From: Zonotrichia leucophrys gambelii
Lineage: Eukaryota; Chordata; Aves; Passeriformes; Passerellidae
Reading direction: 5' to 3'
NCBI RefSeq assembly: GCF_028769735.1
Contig: NC_088173.1
Span: 23,996,038 to 24,060,037, forward strand
Length of the DNA: 64,000 nt
The notes under the pieces were generated by a model that saw nothing but the letters and a program-made list of their open reading frames with translations, ran no database searches and was not told the origin of the DNA. Positions within the stretch are counted from its first letter, which is position 1; each line of letters starts with the position of its first letter. Of the stretch, positions 1 to 11,795 are shown in pieces. The position numbers were made by a program, and so were the translations under genes.

Positions 1-602
1 AACATTACGAGTTGGTGGTTTACAGAAAAGCATCTGTCAAAAATTACTTGCAGAAATTTCTTCCCTGTTGGGGAGACATTGTGGTACCTACTCCTCCATT
101 TGTGGTGTCAGCAGCTGCTGTTGTTAGGTGGTAATTAGCCATGTTAACATGAAGTGGTACTGTGCACAGAAATTCATGGTTGCTCATGTTCTTTTTACAG
201 TGGTAGTGAGGGAAAATTTACAGGGTTTTTTTTTTTTTTCAGAAAGAATTGGCTTATTTATTGCCTACATATAAAAACAGAATTGGGAAGGACGTGGGAT
301 AGAACTTCTACATTCATGGATTTGTCATGTAGATACCAGTGCAGAAAGTTTGATAAAAGTTTTTGGCTTGCTTTTCAAAGTCTTGTAAGTTTTCAAGGAA
401 TAGAATATAGTTTTGAATAAACAACTGACATAATGACCTAATTTTTTAGTTTCCAAGAAGATTAGTGTCTTCTGTGAACAGAATGGTTGCATGTCATGTA
501 ACAGAACTGAGAAATTGCTACTCAGTTCAATTTATGTTTCAGTGTTCAGTTTTTCATTTAAATCTGTTCAAACTGATTTAAATGCTCTTTTCTTTATTTT
601 AG
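1..602 (+). other. PLRG1: PLRG1 intron 1, 3' part
   Basis: This AT-rich sequence ends in a polypyrimidine tract and the AG at 601-602. There is no CpG island and no credible first exon here. The PLRG1 promoter and the exon carrying the start codon must therefore lie left of the window (inference). Confidence 0.85.
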
Positions 603-709
603 GAAGTCCAAAAGCATTCTGTGCACACACTTGTGTTCAGATCTTTGAAGAGAACCCATGACATGTTTGTAGCTGACAATGCCAAGCCTATCCCATTGGA
701 TGAAGAAAG
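603..709 (+). CDS. PLRG1: PLRG1 exon 2
   Basis: The exon encodes [20 protein letters not shown] and onward to PLDEE plus two bases of a split Ser codon. It is flanked by TTTTAG and the donor GTGAGT. This is the conserved N-terminus that normally follows Met-Val-Glu, so translation must start in an exon outside the window. Confidence 0.95.
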
Positions 710-3700
710 GTGAGTGCTGCTGCACTCAGTGAAGTTTTGAACTCTGTCAATGATTGTCAATTTCTGACCCAAGTCAGAAATTCAGATGTTTCTGTACTGT
801 CAACACTGTAATCTTGGGGGGAGAGAAATATTAGAGTTGTAGAGTAAGTTGTATGACATCGCTGTACAATATTTCAGAGCCTGTTAGCAGTTCAGAGGCG
901 GGGGCTCAGTGAGGTTTTGCTTTCCTCTTGCGCAGCCACAAGGTGAAGATGGCGGTGAAGCTGCGCACGGAGTACGGCTCAGTGCTGCACATGCCCTCGC
1001 TCAAGGAGAACCTGAGGGAGAAGGGAGGCTCCAACACCGGGGATCCCTATGGACACAAACAGTACTCTGGAAACCAAGGTTGGTGTGCCCTTAGTGCTCT
1101 ATTTGTCCTTCTTTTGTCAGTCTCACTGGTGTAAAATCTGCAGAATGCAGTCCAGTGTTAATGCACTGGAGATAAATACAGATACAAAAAAAACATTTTT
1201 GATTGGTATTTTTCTTGCTAGGTTCCACAGCAGGTAAGTGATTTAGAAAAAGGGGAAAGCTGCTTTTAACAAAGGAGTTATTGGGTGCTGTGGATTTTTT
1301 ATTGTGATTAGTTGGTGAAAAGCGTAATTTTTAAATTTTTGGTAATATTAGCGTGTAATGTACTTAGGTGTTAGAGTTGAATAATGTATTTCTTGTGTCT
1401 GCAAGTTCATGATTAAGGACATGCTCTTTTTTACTTTTGTTTGTTTTGCATTTTTGTGTGTTGTTTTTTTTTTGGGGGGTGTTTTTTTTGTTATTTTAGT
1501 TGTGTTTCATAGTATATTTACAGTCTTTTAGTTGTGCAGTTTTTAAACCAGAAAACGCTTTATTTCAAATCGGTAGAGTTTTTTTAATGTATGTTTTGTG
1601 ATGTATAAAATGTGTGTGTGTTAGTTAGATCTCATATGAAAATTTCTTTTCTAAAAATGCTGCCTCGTTTTAGTTGAGGTAGTTGATATTCAGTTGATAC
1701 TCAGAGTCTGCCCAAGGTGCTTTATTTGGAAGTATTGTGGAAGTGCAGCATGTTGAGAGAGAATGAAAAATCTTTTAAGGAGAATCTGACAGCACAGACA
1801 ACCAACCAACTAGCTTACGTTTCAGACACCCATGCTCTTTGTAGACATGATGTCTGCTTCAAAGGCAGTATGAAGATATTTTTCTTGAGTCTTCTTGATA
1901 ACAGGTAGCTTCACCATTCAAATTAATTATTTTTTATAGTTGAGTTTTTAAAAAAGGAGATAACCAGAACAAATTAAATTAATAAAAATGAGAAATGTTT
2001 ATGTATATTGAAGGTGATTACTAGTTTCTTCTGCTGTGTATGATCTGCTCTCTTTTCCTCTATTTGCTGTTTGAGTGCATTATAAAATGTAATTATTAAT
2101 ATAACATTGTCTTGCTCTTTTAGGGCAAGAAGTTGAGTATATGGTAACTGGTACTCACCCATACCCATCTGGGCCTGGTAAGTAAAATTTTGCAAGTGTT
2201 TGTATGGATTTTTTGGGTTCCTGTATGAAGAAGATATCCTCCATCCTAGCAGGAGCAGGCTTCCTCTTGATGTGAATCCATAATTAATAGTAGTGGAATG
2301 TTGCCTGCTTTTCATCACCAGAGCAGAAAGGTGTAAGTTTCACCATCTTGCTCTGGGGAAGAGTTTTGAGGGTGTAATAATTGTAGTGCTTGTAAAGTTA
2401 TGTTTTTGTGTTGTTACATTGGTCATTGCTCATTGCCCCTGCTACTGACTGTTCCTGCTGTTCTTGTAAGAACTTAGTTTTAGGTGTTGATCTTTTATTG
2501 TGCTTAAGTTTATTATGTGTAGTGAAAAATCTGTTGTCTTGATTTATAACTTAACAGATGTGAGTGTTCAGTGAACCCTCAACCGTAAAAAACCAGGCAT
2601 AGTTGCTTTTAACTATGGGGACAAGAATTGCTCACAGTGTCTTCCTTCAGTTCAGTGTTCTTTTAATAGAATCATTTATATCAGGGTTCAAAATCAGATT
2701 CTCTTGGCTGTTTCTTGTTTTAAACTGAATATTTTGCCCAAATACTGAGTTTGTTGTCAACTGACAGAAGTGGTTAGGAGAAGAAATAAAGTGATGAGTT
2801 AAATTCACCAGTCTGCACCAAAACTGTACTTTACAAAGAGTTTTTAATTTCTTTTTAGACAACACCTGCTGTTCTTGAGACAAGATTAAAAATCTGAATA
2901 TGTAGCCTGAAATTCTCACTTCAGTAGGACTAAACCTTCTGTAGTTCTGGCACCACTGTGTGATGCCAAACACCGCAGAGGGATGGATTATAAATTGTAC
3001 TAAAGGGCCTAAGTTAGCAAATGCTTTGCAAGGTCATGTTTATTTCTGTGGTGTTTGGATTTCCATAGCAGTTAAAGCTGGATATAGAGATGGATGCTGC
3101 TCCTAATTAGACTTTTTTGTTTGTTTCCACTGGCATATTGTTTTCAACTCTAGAAATTTTGTACTCGTATATGTAGTAGATCAAGATGGAAAGGATTTGT
3201 GCCAAAATAAAGATTTCAGTAGATTTGAATTGGATGTGAAAATGCTACTGAAGGATGAGAGTTTATATTACAGGTGTGTCAGGCCCTTGTTTGCAGGTAT
3301 ATGTGTTTATATATGTTTGTCTAATACACTTTTGAGTTCCTGTTTAAAGGAGCTGTCTTTGTTTCTGATATGGTTTTTTTTTTTCAAGGTGTGGCTTTGA
3401 CAGCAGATACTAAGGTCCAGAGGATGCCAAGTGAATCTGCAGCACAGTCCTTAGCTGTAGCACTTCCTGCTTCCCAGTCCAGGTACTGCTGTGTTGCCTC
3501 ATTGACACTGTTATCTGTGGGAATTGCAAGGCAAATCACAGAAGCTGGGATAAGAGCTACTTGGAGTAATTAGAATATTCTTAAAGGAACTGCTTTTAGT
3601 GTGGACAAGCATTGTTTTTATGCTTTTTATTTTGTATTGTCATGAGAGGTAGTGGGTGGAAGCTGGGACAAGGGGAACTTTGTTTAGTTAGAAGAGAAGA

Positions 3701-6700
3701 ATGTGAAGCTTTGTGGTATCTGTACCTTGGGGTGGTCAGGTCCTGGCCAGGGTGCCAGGAGGGGTTTTGGACTCTCCATCCTGAGAGGTGTACAGCACTC
3801 AGCTGGGTGCAGCCCTGTGACATCGCTTGGCAGGAGAAAGTCATGAACCATTTTCACTCCCCCCAGGCTGGATGCAAACCGGACAGCTGCTGGTGTGGGT
3901 GACATTTACAGGCATGCTGGAATGTCTGAGCGTTCCCAGCCTCCTGGGATGGCTGTGGTGAGTCTGTTGCACATCTAACTGGAACAGTACATGGTGTTGA
4001 CCAGATTGCTTCTGGATCTGTGTGTGTTGTCTGGAGATCTCCTGACTGACTAAATTTAATCAGTATTGAGAAGGCAGAATGAGAAAGTTTTAGGCTTTGG
4101 ACAAAGAGATAAACTACCAACCAGAAGAGTAACACTTCTTTTAATTTACAGGCTATGGTGGAAGCTGGTGGAAACAAAAATTCTGCATTAATGCCAAAGA
4201 AGGCTCCAACCATGCCCAAACCTCAGTGGCATCCACCTTGGAAACTCTACAGAGTAAGTTAGAAATTACATGACACGAATATGCATATAAAAGTAGACAT
4301 ACTCTATGTAAGACCTCAAATCATAATTTTTGTTCTCATTCACAAAAATATAATCAAATATGATTTAAAAGTGTGATCAAAAAGTGATCACAACTAAGTT
4401 ATGTATACACAGTCTTGCTTTGAACCTCTCTTTTACTCTCGTAGCTGTGTTATGTTAAATTTGGTGGAAGGTTTGCTGTATTTCTGCATAAGAAGCTTGT
4501 TGTGTTTTAAATCTTTTGAAATGAGCCATATGACAGTACCTGAAACATGACATCCAGTGAAACTAGTTATGAGGCTTGATTTTAGCTGTCTGACCTTGAA
4601 AAATTTAGAGAAATGGGCTGCTGAAAAGCAAAGCATGTGTTGGCAGAGTATTTCTTGTGAGATCAGGCTTCATTATTTTTCATTGGAAAGTGTCCAACTC
4701 TCATATTACCCCTGTTTTGGGGAAAAGAAGGTGATGGTGTGCTTTAAGAGGTTATTGTATAGAAATGTGATATAATAGCCAGTGTTTTTATAATTGTTCT
4801 TTGTGTAAACACTGTCCAGCAGCAGAAGGAATCTGTGCTCAAATATGGTCTTTCTCTGCAAAGCTTCAAGTGTTGAGCCACAGTGTTATGGACTCTCAAA
4901 GGATATTAAAAAGTCGCTTATACAAACAAGGTCTTTACATATTGCAGCTTCCCCAAGTCTGATGTATGTAAATTTCTAGTTTTCTCTTTAACTGGAGTAG
5001 AAATCAAGCTGTCTTCAGATCTGATTTCACATTTGACTTTTCTTGGTAAATACTAGCAAATTTCAGTGTTGAAGAAGGAAAATTACTTCAAAAGGTGTTG
5101 TATTATTTCTGATATAAATTTTTTTTTTTGTTCTTTCCGAAGGTTATCAGTGGTCATCTGGGCTGGGTGAGATGCATTGCAGTGGAACCAGGAAATCAGT
5201 GGTTTGTTACTGGCTCTGCTGACAGAACCATAAAGGTAAGGGCTTGGAAGAAATTACTGACAAAGTTTGCAGGGGTGGGGTTTTTTGGTTCCCTTTTTAT
5301 TTAAAAGTGTTTCCAGCCCTTGGAAACAATTTCTTGTTTGCTGTTTGCGCAATAATGAACTGCAGAACATTTTTTCTTTAGTTACCTTGTCATAAAGGAT
5401 TTGTGGAGTAGCTGCCGTTCTTCTCTTGAGATTTCATTTCTTACATGGTAGTATCTGGAGAGCAAGTGTTTGTGTGACTGTATTTTTAACTTACATTGCA
5501 GCAGGGTCAGTTACATCTGGGCTGTTTACCCAGATTCACTGTGTAGCTTTTTCCTGTCTACCTTAAAATACCTATTTTGGTGCAGATTTGGGACCTTGCT
5601 AGTGGCAAATTGAAATTGTCCTTGACGGGACACATCAGTACTGTACGTGGGGTGATAGTAAGTGCAAGAAGTCCATACCTCTTTTCTTGTGGAGAAGACA
5701 AACAAGTGAAATGCTGGGATCTTGAGTACAATAAGGTAAGCTGCAGTTTCTTTAATTGAAGGAATTGGTAGTAGCAAATACAAAAATCAAAGCATTTAGA
5801 ATATTTTTTTCAGTTAATAGTTTGCATGGTTTTTTATTCATCTAGGTTATCAGACATTACCACGGTCATCTAAGTGCTGTTTATGGCTTAGACTTGCATC
5901 CAACAATAGATGTGCTGGTGACATGCAGCAGGGATTCAACAGCACGAGTAAGTATAGCATTGTTGTGTTTGAACATCTTGATGTGTGTATTTCAGTATCT
6001 TCACTTGTAAAAATGAGCACTTAGCTAAAGTTGTCATCAATTTAGATTAAATACTAAGGTGGTTTGTGTTAGCTTTGTCTTACATTGTTAATAAAATTGA
6101 AGCCCAGATACACAAACTTGCCATGTCACTTCAGGATGATGTTTTATTTCTTAGTTTAGTAGGTAGACTACATAGTATACGTAGGATTGCTTAGTATTTG
6201 GAAGGTGGTGTGGGATTATGGTGGCTTGAATTATCCGTATGCCTGGAAGGCATATAACTGGCAGGTTCCTGCTCTTCTTGAAATTTGCCAGCTGAGGCAG
6301 TTCTGTAATAAATGGTTGGGTGAAAAATACCACCTAAATACCATTTTTTAATCTGTAAGACTATGGCAAGGAAAATATGTAATCAGTGTTAGTGCCTAAA
6401 ATACATTGAATATTCTCCTGTTACTGACCTCTGACATATTTGCTGTGATTTCATAGATTTGGGATGTAAGGACAAAAGCCAGTGTGCACACACTGTCAGG
6501 ACACACAAATGCAGTAGCAACTGTGAAGTGCCAAGCTGCAGAACCACAAATTATTACAGGTATAGTAGGTGTAGTTTCATGAGTAACATGATGGAAAAAC
6601 CTAATGGTGAATGTGTTTGTTCAGTAATTGTGTGATGTTCACAATGTTATCTTGGTTAATTTTTCAAATCTTGTACTAGTTTCTGTTGAAAATGGGCCAT

Positions 6701-9700
6701 GCAATGGTTATTACATACTATTAATGGTATGTTTAAGCAAATATGGCTGTGCATTGCTTGAATGCTTTTCTGCACTTCCTTTTTTTCTGGTGTTTTCATT
6801 TGTGTTATAATATGTATTGAGACTTGCATTTTCTGTGATATTTCGGTTCTCCCTATTTGAGTTCTCCCTATTTCGGTTCAGGAGTGTCCAGTACTGTGGT
6901 TAAGTGTTCATCTTCTTTCCCATTATGTCAAAATCAAGCTTTGCAGTGTAACTTCTTAAAGTTATCCTAAAAACTAGGCACTTCTTAAAACTGAGTAAAA
7001 ATACTTTTGCAATCTGGCATCTTCTTCATCTGAGGTGGCATTAGCCCAGTATTTATGTCTCTCTCACATCATTCTGGCTGCCTTAGCAAAGTAGTGATTA
7101 TGATAAAATCAAGATGATGGTTTCTACTGGTTTTTTTTAAATTTTCTTCTCATTGTAGGCAGTCATGATACTACCATACGGCTCTGGGACTTGGTGGCAG
7201 GAAAAACTCGTGTTACTTTAACAAATCACAAGAAATCTGTAAGAGCAGTAGTGCTACATCCAAGACAGTAAGTTTTCTTTATTTTGTTACTCTTTCATAG
7301 TTTTCTGAGAACTGAAGAGAGGAAATGTGAGTGATGATCTAGAATGGTAGAGCATAATAATGTGAGAAACTAATGCACTTAGGGTGATGCAAAAATGTAC
7401 ATATCAATTATCAGATATATTTTACTGCACTGAGTGTGCTTCCCTAGTGTTGGCATTGGTGTACATTAGCAATCCTGAGAATGCCTTATATCCCATAGAG
7501 TTGCTTATGTGTGTGCCTTTCATTCAGTCCTTAAAATTCAGTGATACAGTGCTCATAAGGCTAATGATAAATATGTAACTGAATGGTTGTGGGCAGGAAT
7601 TGCAGTAGTTTTGTAATGGGCCAGTGCACACATGTGATTAATGCTAAAGGAGACAGTGATTAATAGAGTGGTCTGTCTTTTTAATATGTGGTTCACTGCA
7701 CAAGACATTTCAATCAAACTGGCCTTAAAAAAAACTCAATGTGAGAATTGAAGCTTTGAAGCTGATGTTCTTGGAAGTGCTCTGAATTTAGATGCTGTGT
7801 TTTGATGCACAGTAGTTGCCTATTGGATCCCCATTAAAACAGTGAACAAAAGGAGTTCACATGGAACTTGATTACTTCTGTGCCTTTAATATTTTAAAAT
7901 TACATTCTGTCATTTCTATTAGAAATTCAGCATCTTTGATATGAATAAACTCTTCCAGTGTGTGCCTAAAAAATTGTGTAGCCTGTTAGCTATAGAAAAA
8001 GCCTCTATTTTACTTACATTCTGAAAAAAAAAAGGTAATTCAGGGTTCAACTTCATTGATAATACTTTTCTGAAAATAAACTTGAAGTGTTCTTGTCAAA
8101 TGGTAGCAACTGTCAGTCTACAGTTCAGTATTTCTATTTTTTTTAATGTTGTGGTATTTTCTCATAATACTCAATTTTTTATTTGTGGTATCTTTTAAAT
8201 AGACAGCAAATTCTCTGGATATTGTGGCAAATGAAAGTATTCCTACAGGCTATTGTATGTGCTACCCAAATAACCATGTAACTGCTTGCACATGTTAAAA
8301 TGAAGGAAATTTTTATTTTGGGGTGACTCAGTGGAAGAAATTATCTTTCTTAGTAACATTTTTGCAGGGCTTTTTCCTTGCTTATGCAATTTTGGAAGAC
8401 TAGGCATTAGCCTATGCTTGGGGTTTGTTGCCTTTTTATCCTGTTACCTTTGCTGGTCATGCCCTGATATCTGAAAATTTGCCAGAATAACAACTGAAGA
8501 GAACTTAATGTGCATTTCAGATATTTGCATATGAAATTTATGGCATACAGGATGTTATAGAGTTTAGTTTATGAAGAGAAAAGAAAACAGTAGGAGTAGG
8601 TAATTCATGACTTCATAAAATTGCTTAATTTCATGTGAAGTAAACATGTCAGAAAAGCAGTTTTAATATTAAGTAATTTGCAACTAGCATTTACCAGTAG
8701 TTTTAATGAAGGACATTTGCTCCCACTACAGCTATTTTGAACTTTAATATACTTTGTTTGTTTTCTTTCAGTTACACATTTGCATCTGGTTCTCCAGATA
8801 ATATTAAGCAGTGGAAATTTCCAGATGGAAACTTCATCCAGAATCTCTCTGGTCACAATGCTATTATAAACACACTGGCTGTAAATTCTGATGGTGTTCT
8901 GGTCTCAGGAGGTAAAAATGAGAAATACACATTCCTCTCCTCTCTCCTATGTACATATGGCTGGAGGTCCTTAGGTAGAGATGCTCATGGAGCTCTGCCT
9001 TACCTAGGCCTGTCAGCCTGCTGCAGGACATAATTTCATTTTGTTGTGAGTAGGGCCACTTTCATGACCTTGGATGTTTCTGAGCTGCATGCAAATAAAA
9101 TAAATTTGAAGGACTTCTAATGTACTGCATGGAAGAGGTTTCTCTTCTCAGCTGGCTGCTGCTGCAAGGCTCCAGAGTTCATCCTTTATGATCTGCTGGT
9201 CATTAGTGCCTCCTCTGGAGTTAGCTGCATGTTGAGGCAGTGACACTGGCTAGCAGATGTAGAAGCATCTTGCTAAAGCTAAATGGGAATAAGGGACTTG
9301 GTCCAATGTGCCCTTGGTCCTGTAGGCTAGGGATGTGGGGTAAGTTGGAAATGTGCTAAGCAGGAATTGGGAAACAGCCAATTCATTGTCACCTTACTCT
9401 GATTATGTTTCCAGCTATGAGTAAAAGGGGCCCTTGATTTTAAAATTTGGATAAAGCTGTGTTTAACAAATGGCTCACCCGTGTAAGAACAAGAACTTCA
9501 CACAATACTGGAATGGACTTACATGTCATTGTTATTATTTGAAGACACTTTCAGAACATCCTTTTATGACTTTTTTATGTTTGTAGTAGTTGAGTCTTAA
9601 AAAACACCTTCTCCACATTAAAAAAACCCTATTTCCATTTTACTGATATTAATTGTGAGTTTTAAAAAGTTAAAATTGGGGTATCAATTCTCCCTTTTAC

Positions 9701-11644
9701 ATCCTAATGCTATCTACAGCAGCTTCAGAGAAGGTGATGCTGAATCAAAATAAGTTGATTTTACCTTGGAGTTTTCTACTGTAGAAACACCCTTCTTGAA
9801 ATATCTGGATTTCTAGTCTAGCTGGCAACTGTGGAGAAATTTAATTTTTAATAGATCTGTTTTGGCTAGGTAATGCTTTGAGTCTTTCTAACTGAAAAAT
9901 TTTCTTGAGAGTATCCTTCTGAATAGAGCGTTCAGATTGCTGTGAATGCCCTGTAGCTGATGCCAGTAGCAGCAATACTGGATGAGATTTTTAAACTGGA
10001 TTTGGAATAAAATCTGTGCAAACATTAAACCTACTTTGCATAAAGTCCTTAATGTCCTAATCTCTTTGGGAGGATGATGCCTCCTCATTCAACTTCAGTG
10101 GAGCTACTGAGCAGGGAGCTTGATTTTCAGAATACCCATCCTTACTGTGCCTCCAAGGCAACTTGTGCAATTGCCCTGTGATGTAGTGTATCATCTCTCT
10201 GGGTTATCTGATGAAAATCTGGATGAGATTCTGAGAAGGGAAACAGCTGAAAACAGGAAAATTTATAGGATGTACTGTGCTATTCTACATGAATGTGATG
10301 TGATGTATTCCTGATGTATTTACTAATTGTTCATGATGCTGGTTTTAGAAAACTGATAGAAATTAACTGGTTTGTTTGTTTGTTGTAGCTGATAATGGCA
10401 CTATGCACCTTTGGGACTGGAGAACTGGATACAATTTCCAGAGAGTACATGCAGCTGTACAGCCAGGTTCTTTGGACAGTGAATCAGGAATATTTGCTTG
10501 TGTTTTTGACCAGTCAGAAAGCAGATTGCTAACGGCTGAAGCTGATAAAACCATAAAAGTATACAAAGAAGATGATACTGCGGTATGTCAAAAAGTCTTT
10601 TTAAAGTATTTTCATAAAATCAGAAAAATTCAGACAAATATAACACCTGTCTGTAGGGGACATTTTCATACTTCTGTGATCCATTTTGTTGAAGTTTGAA
10701 AGAAATCTCTGTATTAGCATTAACAGGACAGTAGCTAATTTCTGCATTCCTAATTATTGTTATATGCTGTAGTACAAATAAGTGTCAGGTCTGTGAACTC
10801 TCGTGTAAAAGGCCTTTTTGGTGAAGTTTGGAGAAATCTCAATACAATCATGTACATTGGGTTTTGAACCCAGTGGGGAACTATGTGAGGTTGTATTGAT
10901 AAAAATATGGGAATCAGCAAAAGGATTGCACTTTTAAGGTTTATTGTACTTATTCATATAATTTGAATTAGTTATTGGCCTTGACAGTTTTTAGAATTTG
11001 AAGTCAAGAGCTTATTTTCAAACTGTTATTCTAAAATATGAATTGGTTTACCAGTGGAGAGGACAACAGATGATTGTATAGTTTATCTGTGTATGTCTTC
11101 AATATAAAGAATATAAGAATTTTTATGAAACCTTGGAATTTTGCACTGAATTAGACTAGGAGTAACTCTTAAATATAAAGAATCAGGGATTTTTTATCAG
11201 TTTTAAAGCTGGGCAAAATACACTCCATGACATCTGCCAATACTGTTGTAGATATGTCTGGAAAGCCTGTCACTGGCAGCTCCTGCTCATGTGCTTTGAT
11301 AACCACAGTGTTATTTTGGAAATGCCAACGGCAACCTGATCGTTTCCCTTGCTGGAAAAAAAAAAGACAAGTACAGAAAAAGTATTGCTATGTACTTCAG
11401 ACAGTGAGATGATAGAAAATTTAATTTGGTAAATTAATTACATTGTAGATTAGGTATTAATAATGCTGCTTATGAAATAGAGTACATATACTTCATAAAT
11501 AGTATTTTAAACTAAACCTCAATTATAGGTGAGTTTCAAGTTTAAAATAAAAATCCTTATGAGATCATTTTTTTTTCTCTTTAGACTGAAGAAACCCATC
11601 CGGTCAGCTGGAAACCAGAAATTATCAAGAGAAAGCGATTTTAG
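603..11644 (+). CDS. PLRG1: PLRG1, pleiotropic regulator 1 (Prp46 homologue), WD40 splicing factor; 14 coding exons, exon 1 missing
   Basis: Joined coding exons: 603-709, 936-1078, 2124-2177, 3389-3482, 3867-3957, 4152-4253, 5143-5235, 5586-5735, 5846-5947, 6457-6559, 7159-7267, 8772-8911, 10389-10582, 11585-11644. All introns are GT-AG and all phases agree, giving 513 codons plus stop. With about three codons from the exon left of the window the protein would be about 516 residues, close to the usual 514. The N-terminal 200 residues are a charged or low-complexity linker. The rest is a seven-bladed WD40 propeller whose blades end in IWDLASG, CWDLEYN, IWDVRTK, LWDLVAG, QWKFPDG, LWDWRTG and VYKEDDT. 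A basic tail ends in KRKRF. From family knowledge, PLRG1 is a nuclear core subunit of the Prp19/CDC5L (NTC) complex needed for spliceosome activation. Introns range from 110 to 1,504 bp; apart from the 15-bp repeat noted in intron 10 I see nothing else in them. Identity is essentially certain. Confidence 0.97.
936..1078 (+). CDS. PLRG1: PLRG1 exon 3
   Basis: The acceptor is CGCAG and the donor is G|GTTGGT. The exon encodes [20 protein letters not shown] and then a linker ending NQG. It is GC-richer than the surrounding introns. The frame continues from the split Ser codon of exon 2. Confidence 0.95.
2124..2177 (+). CDS. PLRG1: PLRG1 exon 4 (54 bp)
   Basis: This short exon lies between TTTTAG and GTAAGT and encodes [19 protein letters not shown]. 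The family normally reads VEYFVAGTHPYPPGPG here, so the match is clear despite the small size. Confidence 0.94.
3389..3482 (+). CDS. PLRG1: PLRG1 exon 5
   Basis: A long T-run and CAAG acceptor precede [20 protein letters not shown] and [10 protein letters not shown]. The last codon (Arg) is split with exon 6. The donor is the weak-looking AG|GTACTG. Confidence 0.94.
3867..3957 (+). CDS. PLRG1: PLRG1 exon 6, variable linker
   Basis: The exon runs from CCCCAG to GTGAGT and encodes [20 protein letters not shown] and onward to GMAV. This is the least conserved part of the protein (the human linker reads differently), but DANRT, YRH and SxRxQP are recognisable and phase is kept. Confidence 0.9.
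4152..4253 (+). CDS. PLRG1: PLRG1 exon 7
   Basis: There are 34 codons between TTACAG and GTAAGT. They include [20 protein letters not shown] and PWKLYR, the conserved segment immediately before the WD40 propeller. Confidence 0.95.
5143..5235 (+). CDS. PLRG1: PLRG1 exon 8, WD blade 1
   Basis: There are 31 codons reading [20 protein letters not shown] and on to GSADRTIK, ending phase 0 at GTAAGG. This is the first blade. Its closing Trp-Asp lies in the next exon. Confidence 0.96.
5586..5735 (+). CDS. PLRG1: PLRG1 exon 9, WD blades 1-2
   Basis: There are 50 codons from [20 protein letters not shown] to CWDLEYNK, with GH and WD landmarks of two blades. The exon is bounded by GCAG and GTAAGC. 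Confidence 0.97.
5846..5947 (+). CDS. PLRG1: PLRG1 exon 10, WD blade 3
   Basis: There are 34 codons reading [20 protein letters not shown] and on to CSRDSTAR, flanked by TCTAG and GTAAGT. Blade 3 closes with the WD pair of exon 11. Confidence 0.97.
6457..6559 (+). CDS. PLRG1: PLRG1 exon 11, WD blades 3-4
   Basis: The exon encodes [20 protein letters not shown] and on to PQIIT plus one base of a Gly codon. The acceptor is TCATAG and the donor G|GTATAG. Confidence 0.96.
6841..6879 (+). repeat. 15-bp tandem repeat, about 2.6 copies, in PLRG1 intron 10
   Basis: Two adjacent 15-bp units (6841-6855 and 6856-6870) differ at two positions. A partial third unit follows to 6879. The core is GTTCTCCCTATTT. 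Confidence 0.85.
7159..7267 (+). CDS. PLRG1: PLRG1 exon 12, WD blade 4
   Basis: The exon encodes [20 protein letters not shown] and on to VVLHPR, ending two bases into a His codon at GTAAGT. Confidence 0.96.
8772..8911 (+). CDS. PLRG1: PLRG1 exon 13, WD blade 5
   Basis: The acceptor is TTTCAG. The exon encodes [20 protein letters not shown] and on to SDGVLVSG plus one base. In this blade the usual WD is replaced by QWK, as in the family. The donor is G|GTAAAA. Confidence 0.96.
10389..10582 (+). CDS. PLRG1: PLRG1 exon 14, WD blades 6-7
   Basis: This is the longest PLRG1 exon here (194 bp). It encodes [20 protein letters not shown] and on through [19 protein letters not shown]. Its polypyrimidine tract is a short TTTG repeat. 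The donor is GCG|GTATGT. Confidence 0.96.
11585..11644 (+). CDS. PLRG1: PLRG1 exon 15, C-terminus and stop
   Basis: The exon encodes [19 protein letters not shown] and then TAG at 11642-11644. This conserved C-terminal tail is basic and could act as a nuclear localisation element (inference). Confidence 0.97.
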   Translation, partial: TEETHPVSWKPEIIKRKRF

Positions 11645-11795
11645 TGTGGCAACATACTACTTCTGTAATTTTGTTTTGGCTTCCCTGAGAGCATTCAGTC
11701 AGATTTTGTTCTGCCTAGAACAGCAGAGCAAGAAGTCAGCTAAGTCATTGCTATTTCAACATGTTTTATAATAAATTTTATTTCTCTTTCCTTTT
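11645..11795 (+). other. PLRG1: PLRG1 3' UTR (approximate end)
   Basis: Non-coding sequence runs from the stop codon to the expected cleavage zone, 15-25 bases past the AATAAA at 11770. That makes a short 3' UTR of about 145 bases. The exact cleavage point is inferred. Confidence 0.7.
11770..11775 (+). terminator. PLRG1: AATAAA polyadenylation signal of PLRG1
   Basis: A canonical AATAAA lies 125 bases after the stop. A T/GT-rich stretch (about 11780-11810) follows and would serve as the downstream element. No competing canonical hexamer lies between the stop and this one. Confidence 0.8.

Noticed and set aside
7331..7440. A C-box-like GTGATGA and later CTGA in PLRG1 intron 11, suggesting a C/D snoRNA
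   Set aside because: The spacing is about 100 nt, there is no terminal stem, and no C'/D' pair is visible.
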